From Pinus tabuliformis (Eukaryota > Streptophyta > Pinopsida > Pinales > Pinaceae), in assembly GCA_031772625.1 (NCBI GenBank), contig CM062819.1:826334503-826398502 (forward strand): a stretch of 64,000 nt of DNA. Reading direction: 5' to 3'. The translations under genes and the position numbers were made by a program. This document shows positions 22,801 through 35,305 of this stretch, piece by piece. The stretch's first letter is position 1. The number at the start of each line of letters is the position of its first letter. A model generated the notes under the pieces. It saw only the letters and a list, made by a program, of their open reading frames with translations. It did not search any database and was not told the origin of the DNA.

Positions 22801-23319
22801 TTGACTCAGAACCTGCAAATGATGAGGTCTGAGCTGTACAAGGACAACCCGAATGTAAATATCATGCTCCAAAGTGGTATCACGATAGGAGATGACAAAG
22901 GAAAGCAGCTCGAAGAAAGTGCCTGGGTTGACAAGGCTCCAACAAAGGAACCAGAATTTGATTTAGAGTGTGCTAAGGAGACATTGATGGAAGCTAAGAA
23001 GAGCTTTGTGAATGCCTCCACTTCAGGAAGTAAAGACAAACTAGAACTAGAAATGGACCCATCAGTGCTCACTACATTTTTGGAAACATGCATGAAGTTG
23101 TTGCACGACAGCAAAGCTATGAAGGGGCTACAAGAACTCATCACTAGATATGTTGGAACCATGCCAGGAGAACCACATGTAGTCCGGAAGCTCGGGAAGC
23201 ACACAATGCAAACAGGAAGAGAGATGAGATTTATCACACAGATTGGGGAATATGAAAGGGATCAAGTGATTTTGGATCTAGGATCAGACGCGAATGTCCT
23301 GACAAAGAAGACATGGGTG
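22801..23319 (+). pseudogene. Element A protease, 5' part (split by element B)
   Basis: The frame opens LTQNLQMMRSEL at 22801 (non-ATG) and contains a lysine-rich linker, then a retropepsin-like active site VILDLGSDANVLTKKTW (about 23266-23316). DLGS replaces the usual DSGA, so Asp and Gly are kept and the second residue is Leu, a variant seen in plant Ty3 proteases. Element B enters right after this, at TSD TGCAT, and the frame continues in the segment at 45853. The last codons to 23418 read into element B's LTR and are not part of the gene. Confidence 0.7.
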
Positions 23320-23324
23320 TGCAT

Positions 23325-24482
23325 TGTTGAGCCTTGTAATAGGTATGTATTTACTCTTGATTATTGTCTTTTTCCTCCTTTCTTATCCATCTTGTGCCAT
23401 GATATAATAAAAAATTGATAGGATTTTGACAAGGAATGAATAAAATTGTTGTTGATAGGATTTGACCAACCAAACCAACTCTCATTACTTTTTATGTATA
23501 AAAACAGTGGAAGGAACAGTTGTTGTTCCCAAGTCAAAACAACAAAAGCTAATCAAGGAAAATGAGACACGTCAGGTGTAGTTGAACCAAGGAATAAGTC
23601 AAGGAGATCAACATGAGATAGAAGAATTGTCTGAAGATAGCATTTAGTTGTGAATTCCTCAGGATCTCCTGATCCTGAGGGATCATATTTATCTTTTCCT
23701 TTTGACTATAAAAGAGAAGACAGAAGAGGGATCTCTCGTCTTTTACTTGGATTGTAATTTTAATTTACAAAAGGGCAATTCTGAGGAACAAGATCGTGTT
23801 GTAATGATAAGTGACTTTGATGATTAATATACAACTTGCGTTGCAGTTCGTTCATATATTCTGAAACCATTAAGCAGTGTTCGTTGGTGGCTAGGGCCCA
23901 GTATCTGGTGGAACTTACTGTTGTTGCCTGTTTTATGCATTTTCCATTTCCTACAAGTTATTATGCTTTATAGCTTTTTAGTTGGTGTATTTTCATTGAA
24001 TTGTATTTCTAGTATTCATTTCATTAATGCGCGGTCATATTTGGTTTTATTTAATTCATGTCATGGATTGAATTAGTTATTAGTTAAAGAATCATTTCCA
24101 GTTAATTGCATAATAGAGCATGATTTATTAAATGCTTTCTTTCTATCCAATAGTTTAAGTACAGCTGAAAGAGTTCAATTAATACTACAGTGCTATCAGT
24201 TGATTTTCATTTGAATTTAGTTTATTAAGATTGAATTACAGTATTGTTCGAGATCGAGTCATGATGCTTAGATGAATTATTTCCTTTAGAGTTACAAGCT
24301 TGAGACTTATGATTGCATTTGTTTACTCTTGTATTGAATTTCATAGCTTAGTTTAAAGCATTACTTTTTGGATTTATAGCTTGCACATATTGTGTACACT
24401 CTTGGAATAAGAAGACTTACCCAGGTTGATAATTAATGTGAGGCAATTAGGAGTTTTAAAAGACACCTTTTAGCACCCAACA
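23325..24482 (+). repeat. Element B 5' LTR
   Basis: Matches 44691-45847 closely by eye along the full length. TATAAAAG is at 23707-23714; a TCTCGTCTTTTACTTGG block follows in both LTRs. Confidence 0.93.
23707..23714 (+). promoter_or_regulatory. TATA box of element B 5' LTR
   Basis: TATAAAAG; the 3' LTR has the same word at 45073-45080. Confidence 0.7.
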
Positions 24483-24485
24483 TTT

Positions 24486-24503
24486 TGGCGCCATTGCTGG
24501 GGA
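24486..24503 (+). promoter_or_regulatory. Element B primer-binding site (tRNA-Asp type)
   Basis: TGGCGCCATTGCTGGGGA lies three bases after the LTR. It closely matches the complement of the 3' end of plant tRNA-Asp (TGGCGCCGTTGCCGGG), a primer used by Tat/Athila elements. Confidence 0.8.
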
Positions 24504-24677
24504 GAGTGTTGCCATTTTACAAAGAGTGATGTTTGTCTGCTGAGAGAGAATTGGGTATTAAAAATGGGAGGTAAGAACCTGCATAACGAGCGAGTAAAAT
24601 GCTCACTCCTTTGCCCACTTTCCAGCAGAATTGCGTAGGAATTTAAGATAGAAATGAATGTTTGTATTTTTGTATGA

Positions 24678-26512
24678 ATGACTAAGAAGTTAAGACTAGA
24701 AAAATATATAATTCCTCCCCCCAAACCTAAAAAATCCAAGGGACCGGTGACCCTTGGACGATCAACCTTCATTGACGAAATCATAGGAAAAGTTGAGTCT
24801 CAGTCATCAGTAGGAACCCGAACTATTGCTACCATACACCCTATTGTTTCCCTTCAGGCCACAGGATCACCATCTGTAGCTGACGTTGAGATTCACAGTA
24901 AGACTGAAGGGTCTAAACAGAGTTTTCAAGATATTGAAAATTCATAACCACACCCTTCATAAGAAGGGAATTCTTGCAACCTTCGTGAAGGAGAAGGAGA
25001 AACAAGTAATCTTGAAATTAAATCATCAGAACCTAGATCTCCTGAAGTAGTGATTGAACAGAGGACACCCAATGTTTTGGATCAATTTAACGCTATTAAA
25101 ATCATTCCAGCCTCTTGGACATCTTAGGAACAACTATCTAGCTCTAGAGATCCCTGAAGAATATTGTCATATTTTTAACCAAATGGCCAATAATCAGCGA
25201 CAGCTCCAGAAATCTATGTTACAATACCCTATTGTAGACACAGCTATCAATGCCCCCATGAAAGCTATTCCATTAGAGAATATTCCTACCTTTCATGGGC
25301 TAACTTCAGAAGACCCTGTTGCAACCCTTTTCGAATTCGATGTCCTAGGGGTTATGATTACACCACTAACCCCCAGAAGCTGAAAATTTTCCCCTCTACT
25401 CTGAAGGGAGCAACCCTACGTTGGTTTATGGGACTTGGTGGAGGTACCATCAATGATTGGGAACAAATGAAAGCATCCTTCCTTAAATAATACCAAGATT
25501 ATTGCCGAACTAGAGAACTAAAAGATGAAATCTTTTAAATGGTAGCTAAGCCTAACGAGACCCTAGAAGAATATGTGGAGCATTTCCAATATAATCTGCA
25601 AAGATCTCCTTATGCAAATTTTTCTGATAATGTTCTAAAAACCACAATGATTAAAGGTATGAAAGACCAATGGGTAGAAACATTGAATATAATGGGTAAG
25701 GGTGATATTTATCAAGAAGATTATGACAATATTATAGACTTGTGCATCAGGTGCTCCAGGGGTAGTACAAGGTTGAAACCAACCGGATGCGATGCGATCA
25801 CTAGAGACAACAAAGCCTCAGGAGGAAGCATTACAAGAGTCAAAATTGGAAATCTATTGAAGGATTTCAAGACTGATATCCTGGGGACCTTGACGACATA
25901 ATTGGATATCATGCAAGCTAAATAAAATAGGACAAAGCATAATAGAACCTAGCTATTTTCTGTCCTTGTTGCAGAAAAAACACGGCCATAAAGAATGCCT
26001 GCTAGATACGATACAGGAATGTGCCATATGTACCAAGGAGCATCCCACGGAAAGTTGCCCATCACTCCCAGGATTAAAATTAGTCTTCAAGGAAGCAGAA
26101 GAAGAAGTGGAACCAGTATATCTGTTGATCCCGTTTCGTCAATGGAAAGCACGTCAGACAAGTATGCCTACCGATCCATCTTCATTCTTTCCTCCCTTGC
26201 AATATAATTCTCAACAATATTCAAGGGCAACATGGCAGAATCAACCACCTTTTTCTACTTGGCCACGTCAAACATTTTCTATGCCACCATGGCCCAACCA
26301 GTCAAATCCAAACAACAATTGGTCAAATCCCTTTTATCCTCCACCATTCTGGCAGAACAATCCCTATCCATCCCAATGGTCCCCTTCCACCTCACAAAAT
26401 CAGAACTAGCAACCAAACTGGCAAAGATCCATGAACCAGCCTATGGGGACAATTCCTCTGTCTCAACCTACTTTACCAACACCTTATACGTTGCAGCAGA
26501 ATCCTCAATCTA
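24678..26512 (+). pseudogene. Element B gag
   Basis: The gag region begins near 24678 (MTKKLRLEKYIIPPPKPKK, basic). A core of the Ty3 type follows in broken frames: IPTFHGLTSEDPV (25285), LKGATLRWFMGLGGG (25405) and KPNETLEEYVEHFQYNLQRS (25550-25609). A zinc-knuckle-like CAICTKEHPTESCPSLPGLK (26019-26078) and a Pro/Gln/Asn/Trp-rich tail (to about 26409) complete it. The knuckle spacing C-x2-C-x3-H-x4-C and the PSLPGLK end are common in this plant clade. Stops and frame changes occur throughout. The region 26410-26800 is readable as more low-complexity tail but is not otherwise assignable. It resembles the minus-strand gag at 53640-54840. Confidence 0.75.
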
Positions 26513-26802
26513 ATATATGACCACAACTCCCAGCCCAACCCAACCCAAATCCCAACAACAAACCAATCCAGTCAGTACAAATCATTAATGGTCTGGACCC
26601 TGAAGTAGAGTTGAGAGAGTGCAATGGACTCAAGTTAATATCTAGACCCATAATCACTCCAGACGAGGACAAAAATCTGCAACTTGAAGAACCACACCTA
26701 AATAAGTCTTTGACAATAAATGATCGATAAGGGGAAGATACAGTCAAGCAGAAAATTCCCAAACAGATCATAAGTACTTCCCCACCATTCCCATAAACAC
26801 TG

Positions 26803-27819
26803 ATGATACCACGCCCAACTGAACACCCTGACTTTGATCTTCTAGCTGAACTCAGGAATATCTGTATAAAAATACCCCTTCTCCAGGCTATTCAAGACAT
26901 TCCAATAAATGCCAAAACTATTAAAGAATTGTGTATAAAGAATTCTGTGAGGCAAAAAAAAATAACCCCAACTGTCCATGTTGTCGAGACTTTGTTTGAT
27001 TTATATCAAGGCAAAGAGACACCTATAAAATATGAAGAGATAGGAAACCCCATTGTCACAGTACAAATAAATGGCTGCTCTTTTCCCAATGCTTTAGTTG
27101 ATTTAGGGGCAGCCATTAACATTCTCACAAAAACAACTTGCGAAATACTTGGCATCATAGCCTTGGAACCAACGACTACCTTGCTGGAACTTGCTGACTA
27201 CTCAGTCATTAGGCAAGAAGGAACATTACCGGATGTGATGGTTTTTGTAGACACTTGGGAATATCCAACAGAGTTTTTGATTATTAACCCTAGGAACTGG
27301 CTAGATGGACATCCTTTAATTTTAGGAAGGCCTTGGTTAGCAACACTAGATGCTTATATCAGCTTCCAGATAGGAAGTATGACCATAATTAGAGGGAATG
27401 ATGTGAAGAATCTAGCCTTATACCCTCCTGCTCAACCAAGCCTAACCATTGTAAAAACTAGGAAGAAACCTGTAACATATTTAATAGAAAATATTCTGTC
27501 ACCATTGACTGTGGCACATGCCCTTGAATTTAAAAACCAAATAGAAGAGAATGTCATTAATAATTTTATCAATCATCCTGCTACAATATCTAGTTTGAAA
27601 TGTCACATGATTAAAGCAGTCCTTGACAATGAAATTGAAGAAGATTCCCTGAGAGATATCAATTACCAACCAATACCAGCAACCACTGTCTATAATAGCA
27701 AACCTATTGAAATTTAGCCAGGGAAGATCTTGAATATTAACAGTAATCTGAGTGATGACCAGCAACAGAAACTTATTCAAGTCCTTAGGAAATATAAAGG
27801 AGCTTTTTCTTGGGATTAC
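26803..27819 (+). pseudogene. Element B protease and start of reverse transcriptase
   Basis: A frame of about 300 codons with the retropepsin-like site VDLGAAINILTKTTCEILG (about 27097-27153; DLGA for DSGA) and LILGRPWLATLDA (27319-27357), the conserved end of the domain. A single stop at 27715 precedes a same-frame continuation leading into the reverse transcriptase (KYKGAFSWDY at about 27790). Element C then interrupts it at TSD ATTAC. The protein would cleave the Gag-Pol precursor. The start is taken where the frame opens after stops near 26790. Confidence 0.8.
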
Positions 27820-29729
27820 TGATGCAGGAGCATTCAACCAAAGAGAAAATCATTGTATATTAGTAGACATAGGGGGTCATGTATTTTAAGGAAGTTGGAT
27901 TCCTACGTCTCAAATTAATGTAATATTTAGGCTTTCAAGTGATTGGAATAGGAATTAATTAGATGTGTGAGGATGTTTGCAAATTCTCTTGAATAAAGGA
28001 GAACGTGAGTGGTTAATAATGACAAGAGAGTTAGAAGTCAATTAATAACTCTAAAGATCGTTTCATGATTCGAGGAACTAGAGCGAGTTCTTAGGAATTA
28101 ATTGAAGTGAGAAGTGGACATAGAGGACATTTAGGAGTCAGTTCATAGATCTAGGATTTGAACCAGAATTAGTTATAAGAGCCTTTCTGGTATAAATGTA
28201 AGCCTACGGGCAGAGTAGGGGGAGGAGGCCACTGATATGGAAGATTAGGCCTATGAGAGACAGAGATTCTCGAATGTAATCATTTTTTTTCTACTTATAT
28301 ATACAGAGGTTTATTTATAATTGTATTAGTGTGTGGAATGAGTATTTAATGAATGAATTACATGTAAGTTTTGGATTCATACATTCTGTAATAGAAGGTT
28401 GTAGATGGAGTACTGTAGATATGCAGAGGAGAGAATGATTCAGAGGAATCATCACGGGTCTTAGAATCCAATTGAAGAAACAGAGTGAAGCACAGGAGAG
28501 AAGTAGTGAATCGAGAATTCGCAGAGGAGCTAAGCTCAGAGAAGTTGAGCAGCGGAAGTGGAAAGCGAAACCCTGAAGAAAAACCCAAACTACAGAGAAA
28601 ACGCTGAAGAATTAGTGTAAAATCCAAGTAAAAAAGAAGAGCAGAGAAGTGAAGTATTGGCACATATTAACCATTAGATCTCAGAGATCAACGGTCTAGA
28701 TCAACCCGTCGAGGATCGATGAAACTTGATGGAGAAATAATGGAGGAATTAGATGTTGATCGTCCGATCGACGGATCAATATATTGACGGTCATCCCTCG
28801 GTGAAAGAGCGCAGACAATAACGTAGCAAAGTGGTGGTATTTCGGGTGAGATTTAAATGGTAAGTGGTATTGACGGACTGGACTCGATTCCATTCATACC
28901 ATGACACATAGCAGCGAAGTGGAGTGGGGAAACCACTTTATCGGGCGATTAACCCCCGTGCTCCTAGTCTATCAGAAGTCGGGGTGAACCGTCAGATCTA
29001 CTAAGTGTAGATCAACGGCGGAGGATTAATATGTGAGTTGTTTGATCAGAGAAGGGTGAAGGGAAAGCGACTTGTGATAATGCAAACGACTGATGAGTGC
29101 GGATCCGATGACAATTATGAATGCGGTTTATAATGTTTGAAGTTCAACTTTATGGTTTGAAGCAGGTTTTCCTTTATATTCCCGTATTTCCCATATTTTC
29201 CGATAGAATGAATGGTCCAGGTTTTTAATGTAAAATAGACAATAATGTGTTCTGACAATGTGATCGCATATCTGGAAAGTGGAAGGAGTTTGTAATGTGA
29301 CCCACGAAAGAGCGATACCCCAATTTCCATAAAGGTAAAGCTCTGATATCTGTGTAAAGGTCATATTAAGGTGGAAAGGTATGTTTTAAGTGCATTTCTA
29401 TTATAAAAGGGTTATAATAGAAATATAGTGCCGATAAAGGGTCTTCATGTGTTAAGTCTGGTATAACCAAAGTTTATAAAGTGAAGGCTTAATGTGCAGG
29501 CTTAAGGGTTAATGAAGGTTTATAAGGGTGAATAAGTCCCGATAGAGGAGATTGAAAGTTTGGGCTATTGTATTGAATAATTCCGAATATGAAGTTTATT
29601 AAGAAAAGGGTCCTTAATAATTTATGGTTGAAGATTTTGACTCCTTAAAGAGTTAAAATTCCTGGGACAAATGTGTTTATGCATTTTACATGCATACTGT
29701 AGGTGTAAGCGGGGATAACCCTGGCATCA
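27820..29729 (+). repeat. Element C 5' LTR (1910 bp)
   Basis: Begins TGATGCAGGAGC and ends CCTGGCATCA. TATAAATG at 28191-28198 is the probable core promoter, matched at 33788 in the 3' LTR. Small ORFs in it have no domain. Confidence 0.92.
28191..28200 (+). promoter_or_regulatory. TATA box of element C 5' LTR
   Basis: TATAAATGTA is identical in both LTRs (33788-33797), about 370 bases from the LTR start once the nested insertion in the 3' LTR is discounted. Confidence 0.6.
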
Positions 29730-29731
29730 TT

Positions 29732-29749
29732 TGGTATCAGAGCAGGTTT
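29732..29749 (+). promoter_or_regulatory. Element C primer-binding site (initiator-Met tRNA type)
   Basis: TGGTATCAGAGCAGGTTT lies two bases after the 5' LTR. TGGTATCAGAGC is the standard initiator-Met complement. Confidence 0.88.
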
Positions 29750-30526
29750 GTAATTGAAACAATTGGTGTTAAAACAGAATAAATAAATTATATGTGAAAG
29801 AATTTATAACAAAGTTATGTGTCAAAGATGTTTATGCAAGCTAGGAGGGATCAGATTCTAATCTAACAGGAAATAGACACACAGAGGTGATGTGTAGAAG
29901 AACTTGCAGATGCAAGAATTAGAGGACAATCCTTTCAAGGTACAGGTGGAATGGTGAAACAAGATCATGCTGAGATCTTGAAGGTGAGGTGATATGTTCT
30001 ATTTTTATTTGAGAATGTGTGTTTATACATTGATATGCAGGTGACAACATAAGAAGGTGTGAAGGTTGCAGCAATCTAGAGCAAGGAGTGCTCAATTGGT
30101 TCCAAAGGAAAGAACCAGAGAGATGCTAAAAGACTGAGCTCAAAGGAGAAAATCTTAGTGAGGAATATGTAGCAAGACGGAGACTTGTTAGTACAGAGGG
30201 ATTGTTGTAGATCACAAAGGCAATTCCACAAAGGATGTGGGTAGAATTTCTAAGGGATGAAGGAAGTTGGTAAGACTTTCTAAGTGAAAGAAGGGGTGGT
30301 CAAAACCAAGTATTTCATTTGATTGAAATACAAGAGGACAATTGTGTTCTTGAGATGTGCAGATGAGTTGAAGCCTAGAAGGAGCAGAGAGAAGTGCTCA
30401 AAGGAGGTTCCAGAGATAGAGAACCAAGGGCTTGCCAAAAATACCAAGTACAGAGGAAAGCTTGGTGAGGTAAGTTGCAACAACGAGGACTTCTTGTTGT
30501 AGAGGCTTTAATACAACTCATAATGA

Positions 30527-32137
30527 GTGATTGAGGAGCTCATGAAGATAGAGAAGAAGATGGCTATTGATAGTCATACTAGAGGTTTTGAGGAAAACCA
30601 CAACAAAATAAAGATGAAGAAAGAGGATGCCAAGGCAAATGGTAAGAGAATGAGTCAAGAGGAAATTGACAAAGAGATTGCAAAGTTAAAAGAACAACTT
30701 GATGCATTAAGGAGAATACTTGAGGAAAGTCGTAGACTAGGTTGGGTCTTAAGGAAGAAGCCAGTGAAGTGGCATAAGTTGTAGAGAAGGCTACACTAGA
30801 GGAAAGTGAGGTGGCTGATGGAAAAACTCAAGGAAGCTGAGTTGGAAATGGAAATGGAAGAGTCCATTTGTGAACCAGAACAGGGAGAAATTCTGGGAGA
30901 AAGTGAACATGAAGACTTGAAGATTGAAATTTCAAGTGAGGCCAAAGGGTCACAGGGTTTTAAATCTAAAAATTTGTGTATGTTTGCAGGTGAAACATGT
31001 AAAGAAGGACCATTTGCTGATATTTCCATAAAGGAGGAAGAAGACAAGAAGAATCTAAAATCTGTTCTGGAAGAAGATGAGATAGATAGGTCTCATATAT
31101 ATTTGAGGAAAGATATCAAGCAACCAGGTGAAGGGCTTGAAGAGATTGAAGAGGAGACCACCAAAGAATTTCTGAGTCATAAAGAGAACTTGGAACAATA
31201 AGGAGATATGATGGTTGAAGCATCCAGTGAGACCACAGGGTCTTATGTTTTTAAAACTGATAGTTTGTGTATGATGGCAGGTATTGCAGGAGAAAAACAA
31301 CCTCTTGAATATACATTCAGAGTAGATGAATATCTAGAAGTAAAAGGTGACAAGGAAAACTTCTCAGAATAAGAATAATTTGACTGCATAAGGAAGGAAA
31401 AGTTTATGGATGAGTCTATAGAAGTTGTCATAGAGATGAGGAATCAGGATCTTATTCTGATGAAGAATGAAGGAATATTGTCTTAGAAAGGTAATCAAAT
31501 GAGTTTGATTAATGTTATTGATGAAAACCAAATACAGGAGAATGTTAATGCAGATGGTGAGACAAGGATAACTCTGGGAGAAGTACATAGGGGCAACAAG
31601 GCAAAATGTACTGAAGAAGAAGGACATCTATTGATAGATGTTAAGGAAGAAGAAGTCTATGCAAAAAACTTAGCAAAGGGAGAAAGGACATCTGATGATT
31701 TATCAATAACAAAGGAAGGTATGGAAAATTGTGTGAAATTTCCAAATTCTACTCCAATTGAAATTATTGAGTTATATAGAAAATTAGATTTTCAAAGAAG
31801 GGAGTTGGAAAAACAGAGAATAGATGTTCAAGAGAGATTGCTGAAAAAGGAAAACAAAAACATTGTCATGAATGACAATCATAAGAAAAAGGAGATGGAT
31901 ATGAAAGTTCAGCAGATTGACACTGCAAAGGAAGGAGTTCACTACAGTGGACAAGAGCAAGAAGACATCATTAGAGCAGATGATGTGGAAGAGAGACTAG
32001 TTGACAGTCTCATGAGTTCTTTTGAGAATTCAAAACAACATATTGATGTGCTGACAGAGGAGAAAGAAACAGAGCAACAAACTGAATTGTTGCCAAAGGA
32101 AGATAAGGCACTGAAATCTTATGTTTTTTTATTTTAA
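30527..32137 (+). pseudogene. Element C: decayed long coiled-coil ORF of unknown function
   Basis: Three open segments (30527-30784, 30806-31201, 31499-32137) share one frame, separated only by a handful of stops. They look like remains of a single frame of about 537 codons. The product is rich in Glu and Lys. EEIDKEIAKLKEQLDALRR (about 30660-30716) and FQRRELEKQRIDVQERLLK (about 31789-31845) have heptad spacing expected for coiled coils. A module related to S-x-x-F-K-x-x-x-L-C-M-x-A-G appears at about 30950 and 31243, and a frameshifted relative occurs near 32118. Each coding copy also ends in a TTTG...GCAGG acceptor-like run. I do not recognise a family and see no gag, protease or zinc-knuckle motif. 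Confidence 0.5.
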
Positions 32138-32783
32138 CAAGTGTTTTGTGAGTGCAGGTTTTTTTGCAAATGCTAGAGGAAATTTGACACAAATGAGAAG
32201 CCAAATAAATATGAAAGAAGAAGATTATGTGGAAGAATTCAATCCATGGAACAAAGATGCTCAATTGCTGGAGAGAATGCTTGAAAGTCATGATTCAATG
32301 TAGACAGAAATAATCATGAAAGAGGGTAAGGATGAAATGGAGGCGACAAGAATAACAGAACAAGTAAGAATGAGAGGAAGAGTAAGAGTAAGTGATAGAA
32401 TTCGACAACTCCAAGAAGAAGAACAATAGATTGAAGAGTTGGTGGACAGCAAAAACATGAAACAAAGAGAAAGAGGCAGAAGTAAGAGGTAGAGTATGGA
32501 CCTGTCCAAAGATGTGCTGGAAAAAGAAATTGAAGAATTGTGGTAGCTGATGATGAAATAGGCCATAGAGAGAAAGTTGATGACAACAGGAAGGATGATC
32601 AATCGGAACTTGAACCTGATTGACAAGAGAAGAAGATGGAGCAGAAGATGGCGGAAATATAGCAGCAGCAAAGGTGCAAGACACTTGGGAAGCTACAAAC
32701 TAAAGTTTGGGACCCTATAGGTTTTTTTCAACACATGAAAAGACATGATCAGGAGATCATGAATATTTTCTACTTTGGGAGTC
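32138..32783 (+). other. Element C 3' internal region
   Basis: The coding-like bias continues in other frames (ARGNLTQMRSQINMKEEDYV at about 32173; then an Arg/Glu-rich stretch to about 32690), but stops are frequent. The last bases (TTTGGGAGTC) before the LTR are a weak polypurine tract. Confidence 0.4.
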
Positions 32784-35305
32784 TGATGCAGGAGCATTCA
32801 ACCCAAGAGAAAATCATTGTATTTTAGTAGACATAGGGGGTCATGCATTTTAAGGAAGTTGGATTCCTAAGTCTCAAATTAATTTAATATTTAGGCTTTG
32901 AAGTGATTAGAATAGGAATTAATTTTTTTGGGTGTGGAGCATGATTATTTAGAGGTCTTTACTTCAGCCGGATGTATACCCCGGGAAGTTTGTACACCCC
33001 TCCACGAGGGGGGGGTGCGGGTGGGACTTGTCCCCCCAGCGGGGATTTGAGGGGGGCGATCCCCCCCGGCTAGGGGGTCCGAGGGCCAGCGGTCCCTCGA
33101 CGGGGGTTGGGGGCAGCGCCCTTGAAGCTAAAAACAAATGTAAATTTGCCTTGTAAAAGTATAGTAATTTCTAGTCAATCTGGGCCATTCATTAGGCGGA
33201 TGATCTGATGGTAGAACTTATGTTTAGTTGAGGGTTTTTTTTCCCTAGAAGGAAACCCCTCTCTTTGTGTGAGGGCATTGTATTAAGGCTGTGTAATAGA
33301 TGTGTATTCTCCGAGCGAGAAACAGAGAGGTGAGACTATGAGAGAAAACAGAGGATATTACAGCGGATCTGTTGTAGGTTGTGTCTCTTGATTTTGCTGG
33401 ATAATAGAAAGGAAGGACTGGCTATTCAGGGTGGGCATAGCCCAAACTGGGTGAACCATGTATATCTGTGTCTCTCTGGTTTTATGTGTTTGTTGTTTTT
33501 TCTGCTTATTATATGTCTTGCATTTCTCTGTCATACATAATATTTTTCTAAAAAATTTGATGTGTGAGGATGTTTGTAAATGCTCTCGAATAAAGGAGAA
33601 CATGAGTGGTTAATAATGACAAGAGAGTTAGAATTCAATTATAACTCTAAAGATAGTTTCATGATTCAAGGGACTAGAGAGAGTTCTTAGGAATTAATTG
33701 AAGTGAGAAGTGGACATAGAGGACATTTAGGAGTTAGTTCAGTAGATCTAGGATTTAAACCAGAATTAGTTCAAAGAGCCTTTCTGGTATAAATGTAAGC
33801 CTACGGGCAGAGTAGGGGGAGGAGGCCACTGATACTGAAGATCAGGCCTATAAGAGATAGAGAGTCTCGAATGTAATAATTTGTTTATACTTATACATAC
33901 AGAGGTTTATTCCTATCTGTGTTAGTGTGTGGAATGAGTATTTAGTGAATGAATTACATGTAAGTTGTGAATTCGTAGGTTTTGTAACAGAAGGCTACTG
34001 ACAGATTTCTGTACATACGCAGAGGAGAGAATGATTCAGAGGAATCATCACGGATCTTAGAATCCAATTGAAGAAATAAATTGGAGCTCTGGAGAGAAGT
34101 AGAAAAGAGAGAATTCACAAAGGAGCTAAGCTCAGAGAAGTTGAGCAGCAGAAGTGGAAAGTGAAACCCTGAAGAAAAGTCCAAACTACAGAGAAAAGGC
34201 TGAAGAATTAGCGTAAAATCTAAGTAAAAAGGAAGAGTGGAGAAGTGAAGTATCGGCGCATATTAACTGTTAGATATCATAGATCAATGGTCTAGATCAA
34301 CCCGTGGAGGACTGGCAAACCTTGATGGAGAAATAACGGAGGAATTAGATGTCGACCGTCCAATCGATGGTCATCCCTCGGTGAAAGAGCACAGACAATA
34401 ACACAGTGAAGAGGTGGTATTTCAGGCGAGATTTAAATGGTAAGTGGTATTGATGGACTAGACCTGATTCCATTCATACCACGACACGTAGCAGCGAAGT
34501 GGAGTGGGGAAACCACTTTATCGGGCAGTTAAACCCCATGCTCGTGGTCTATCCAAAGTTGGGGTGAACCGTCGGATCTACTAAGTGTAGATCAACGACA
34601 GTGGATTAATATGCAATATTTTGATTAGAGAAGGGTGAAGGGAAAGTGACTTGCGATAATGCAAAGGGCCGATGAGTGTAGACCCGACAACAATTATGAA
34701 CGTGGTTTATAATGTTTGAAGTCCGGATTTATGGTTTTGAGTGGGTTTTCCTTTGTATTCCCGTATTTCCCATATTTTCCGATAGAATGAATGGTCCGTG
34801 TTTTTAATGTAAAAGCGCCAATCATGTGTTCCGACAGTGTGATTGCATATAGGGAAAGTTGGAGTATGTAATGTGACCCGCAGAAGAGCGATACCCCGAT
34901 TGCGATAAAGGTAAAGCTCTAATATCTGTGCAAAGGCCGTATTAAGGCAGAAAGGTATGTTTTAAGTGCATTTCTATTATAAAAGAGTTATAATAGAAAT
35001 ATAGTGCCGATAAAGGGTTTTCATGTGTTAAGTCCGGTATAACCAAAGTTTATAAAGTGAAGGTTCAATGTACGAGCTTAAGAGTTAATGAAGGTTTATA
35101 AGGGTGAATAAGTCCTGATAGAGGAGATTGAAAGTCTGGGATATTGTATTGAATAATTCTGTCTATGAAGTTTATTAAGAAAAGGGTCCTTAACCATTGA
35201 TGGTTTAAGAGTTTGACTCCATAGAGAGTTAAAATTCCTGGGAAAATTTTGTTTATGCATTTTACATGCATATTGTGGGTGTAAGCAGGGGTAACCTTGG
35301 CATCA
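32784..35305 (+). repeat. Element C 3' LTR, interrupted by a Copia solo LTR
   Basis: LTR sequence lies at 32784-32925 and 33559-35305. It matches the 5' LTR once the 628-bp insert and one AATTT are ignored. It ends TTGGCATCA, then TSD ATTAC. Confidence 0.92.
32921..33558 (+). mobile_element. Copia solo LTR (same family as 10546-15793)
   Basis: The insert 32926-33553 matches the reverse complement of the LTRs at 10546 and 15193. Recognisable blocks are GGGTGTGGAGC, TGGGCCATTCATTAGG, AAACCCCTC and GCCCAAACTGGGTGAACC. It is flanked by AATTT at 32921-32925 and 33554-33558. The ends have decayed (TGTT to TTTT, AACA to AAAA). The TATA-like word of the intact copies is also lost. It lies on the plus strand, opposite to the complete element. 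Confidence 0.9.

Noticed and set aside
15173..29749. tRNA genes at TGGTATCAGA sites
   Set aside because: These are short primer-binding sites next to LTRs; no cloverleaf surrounds them.
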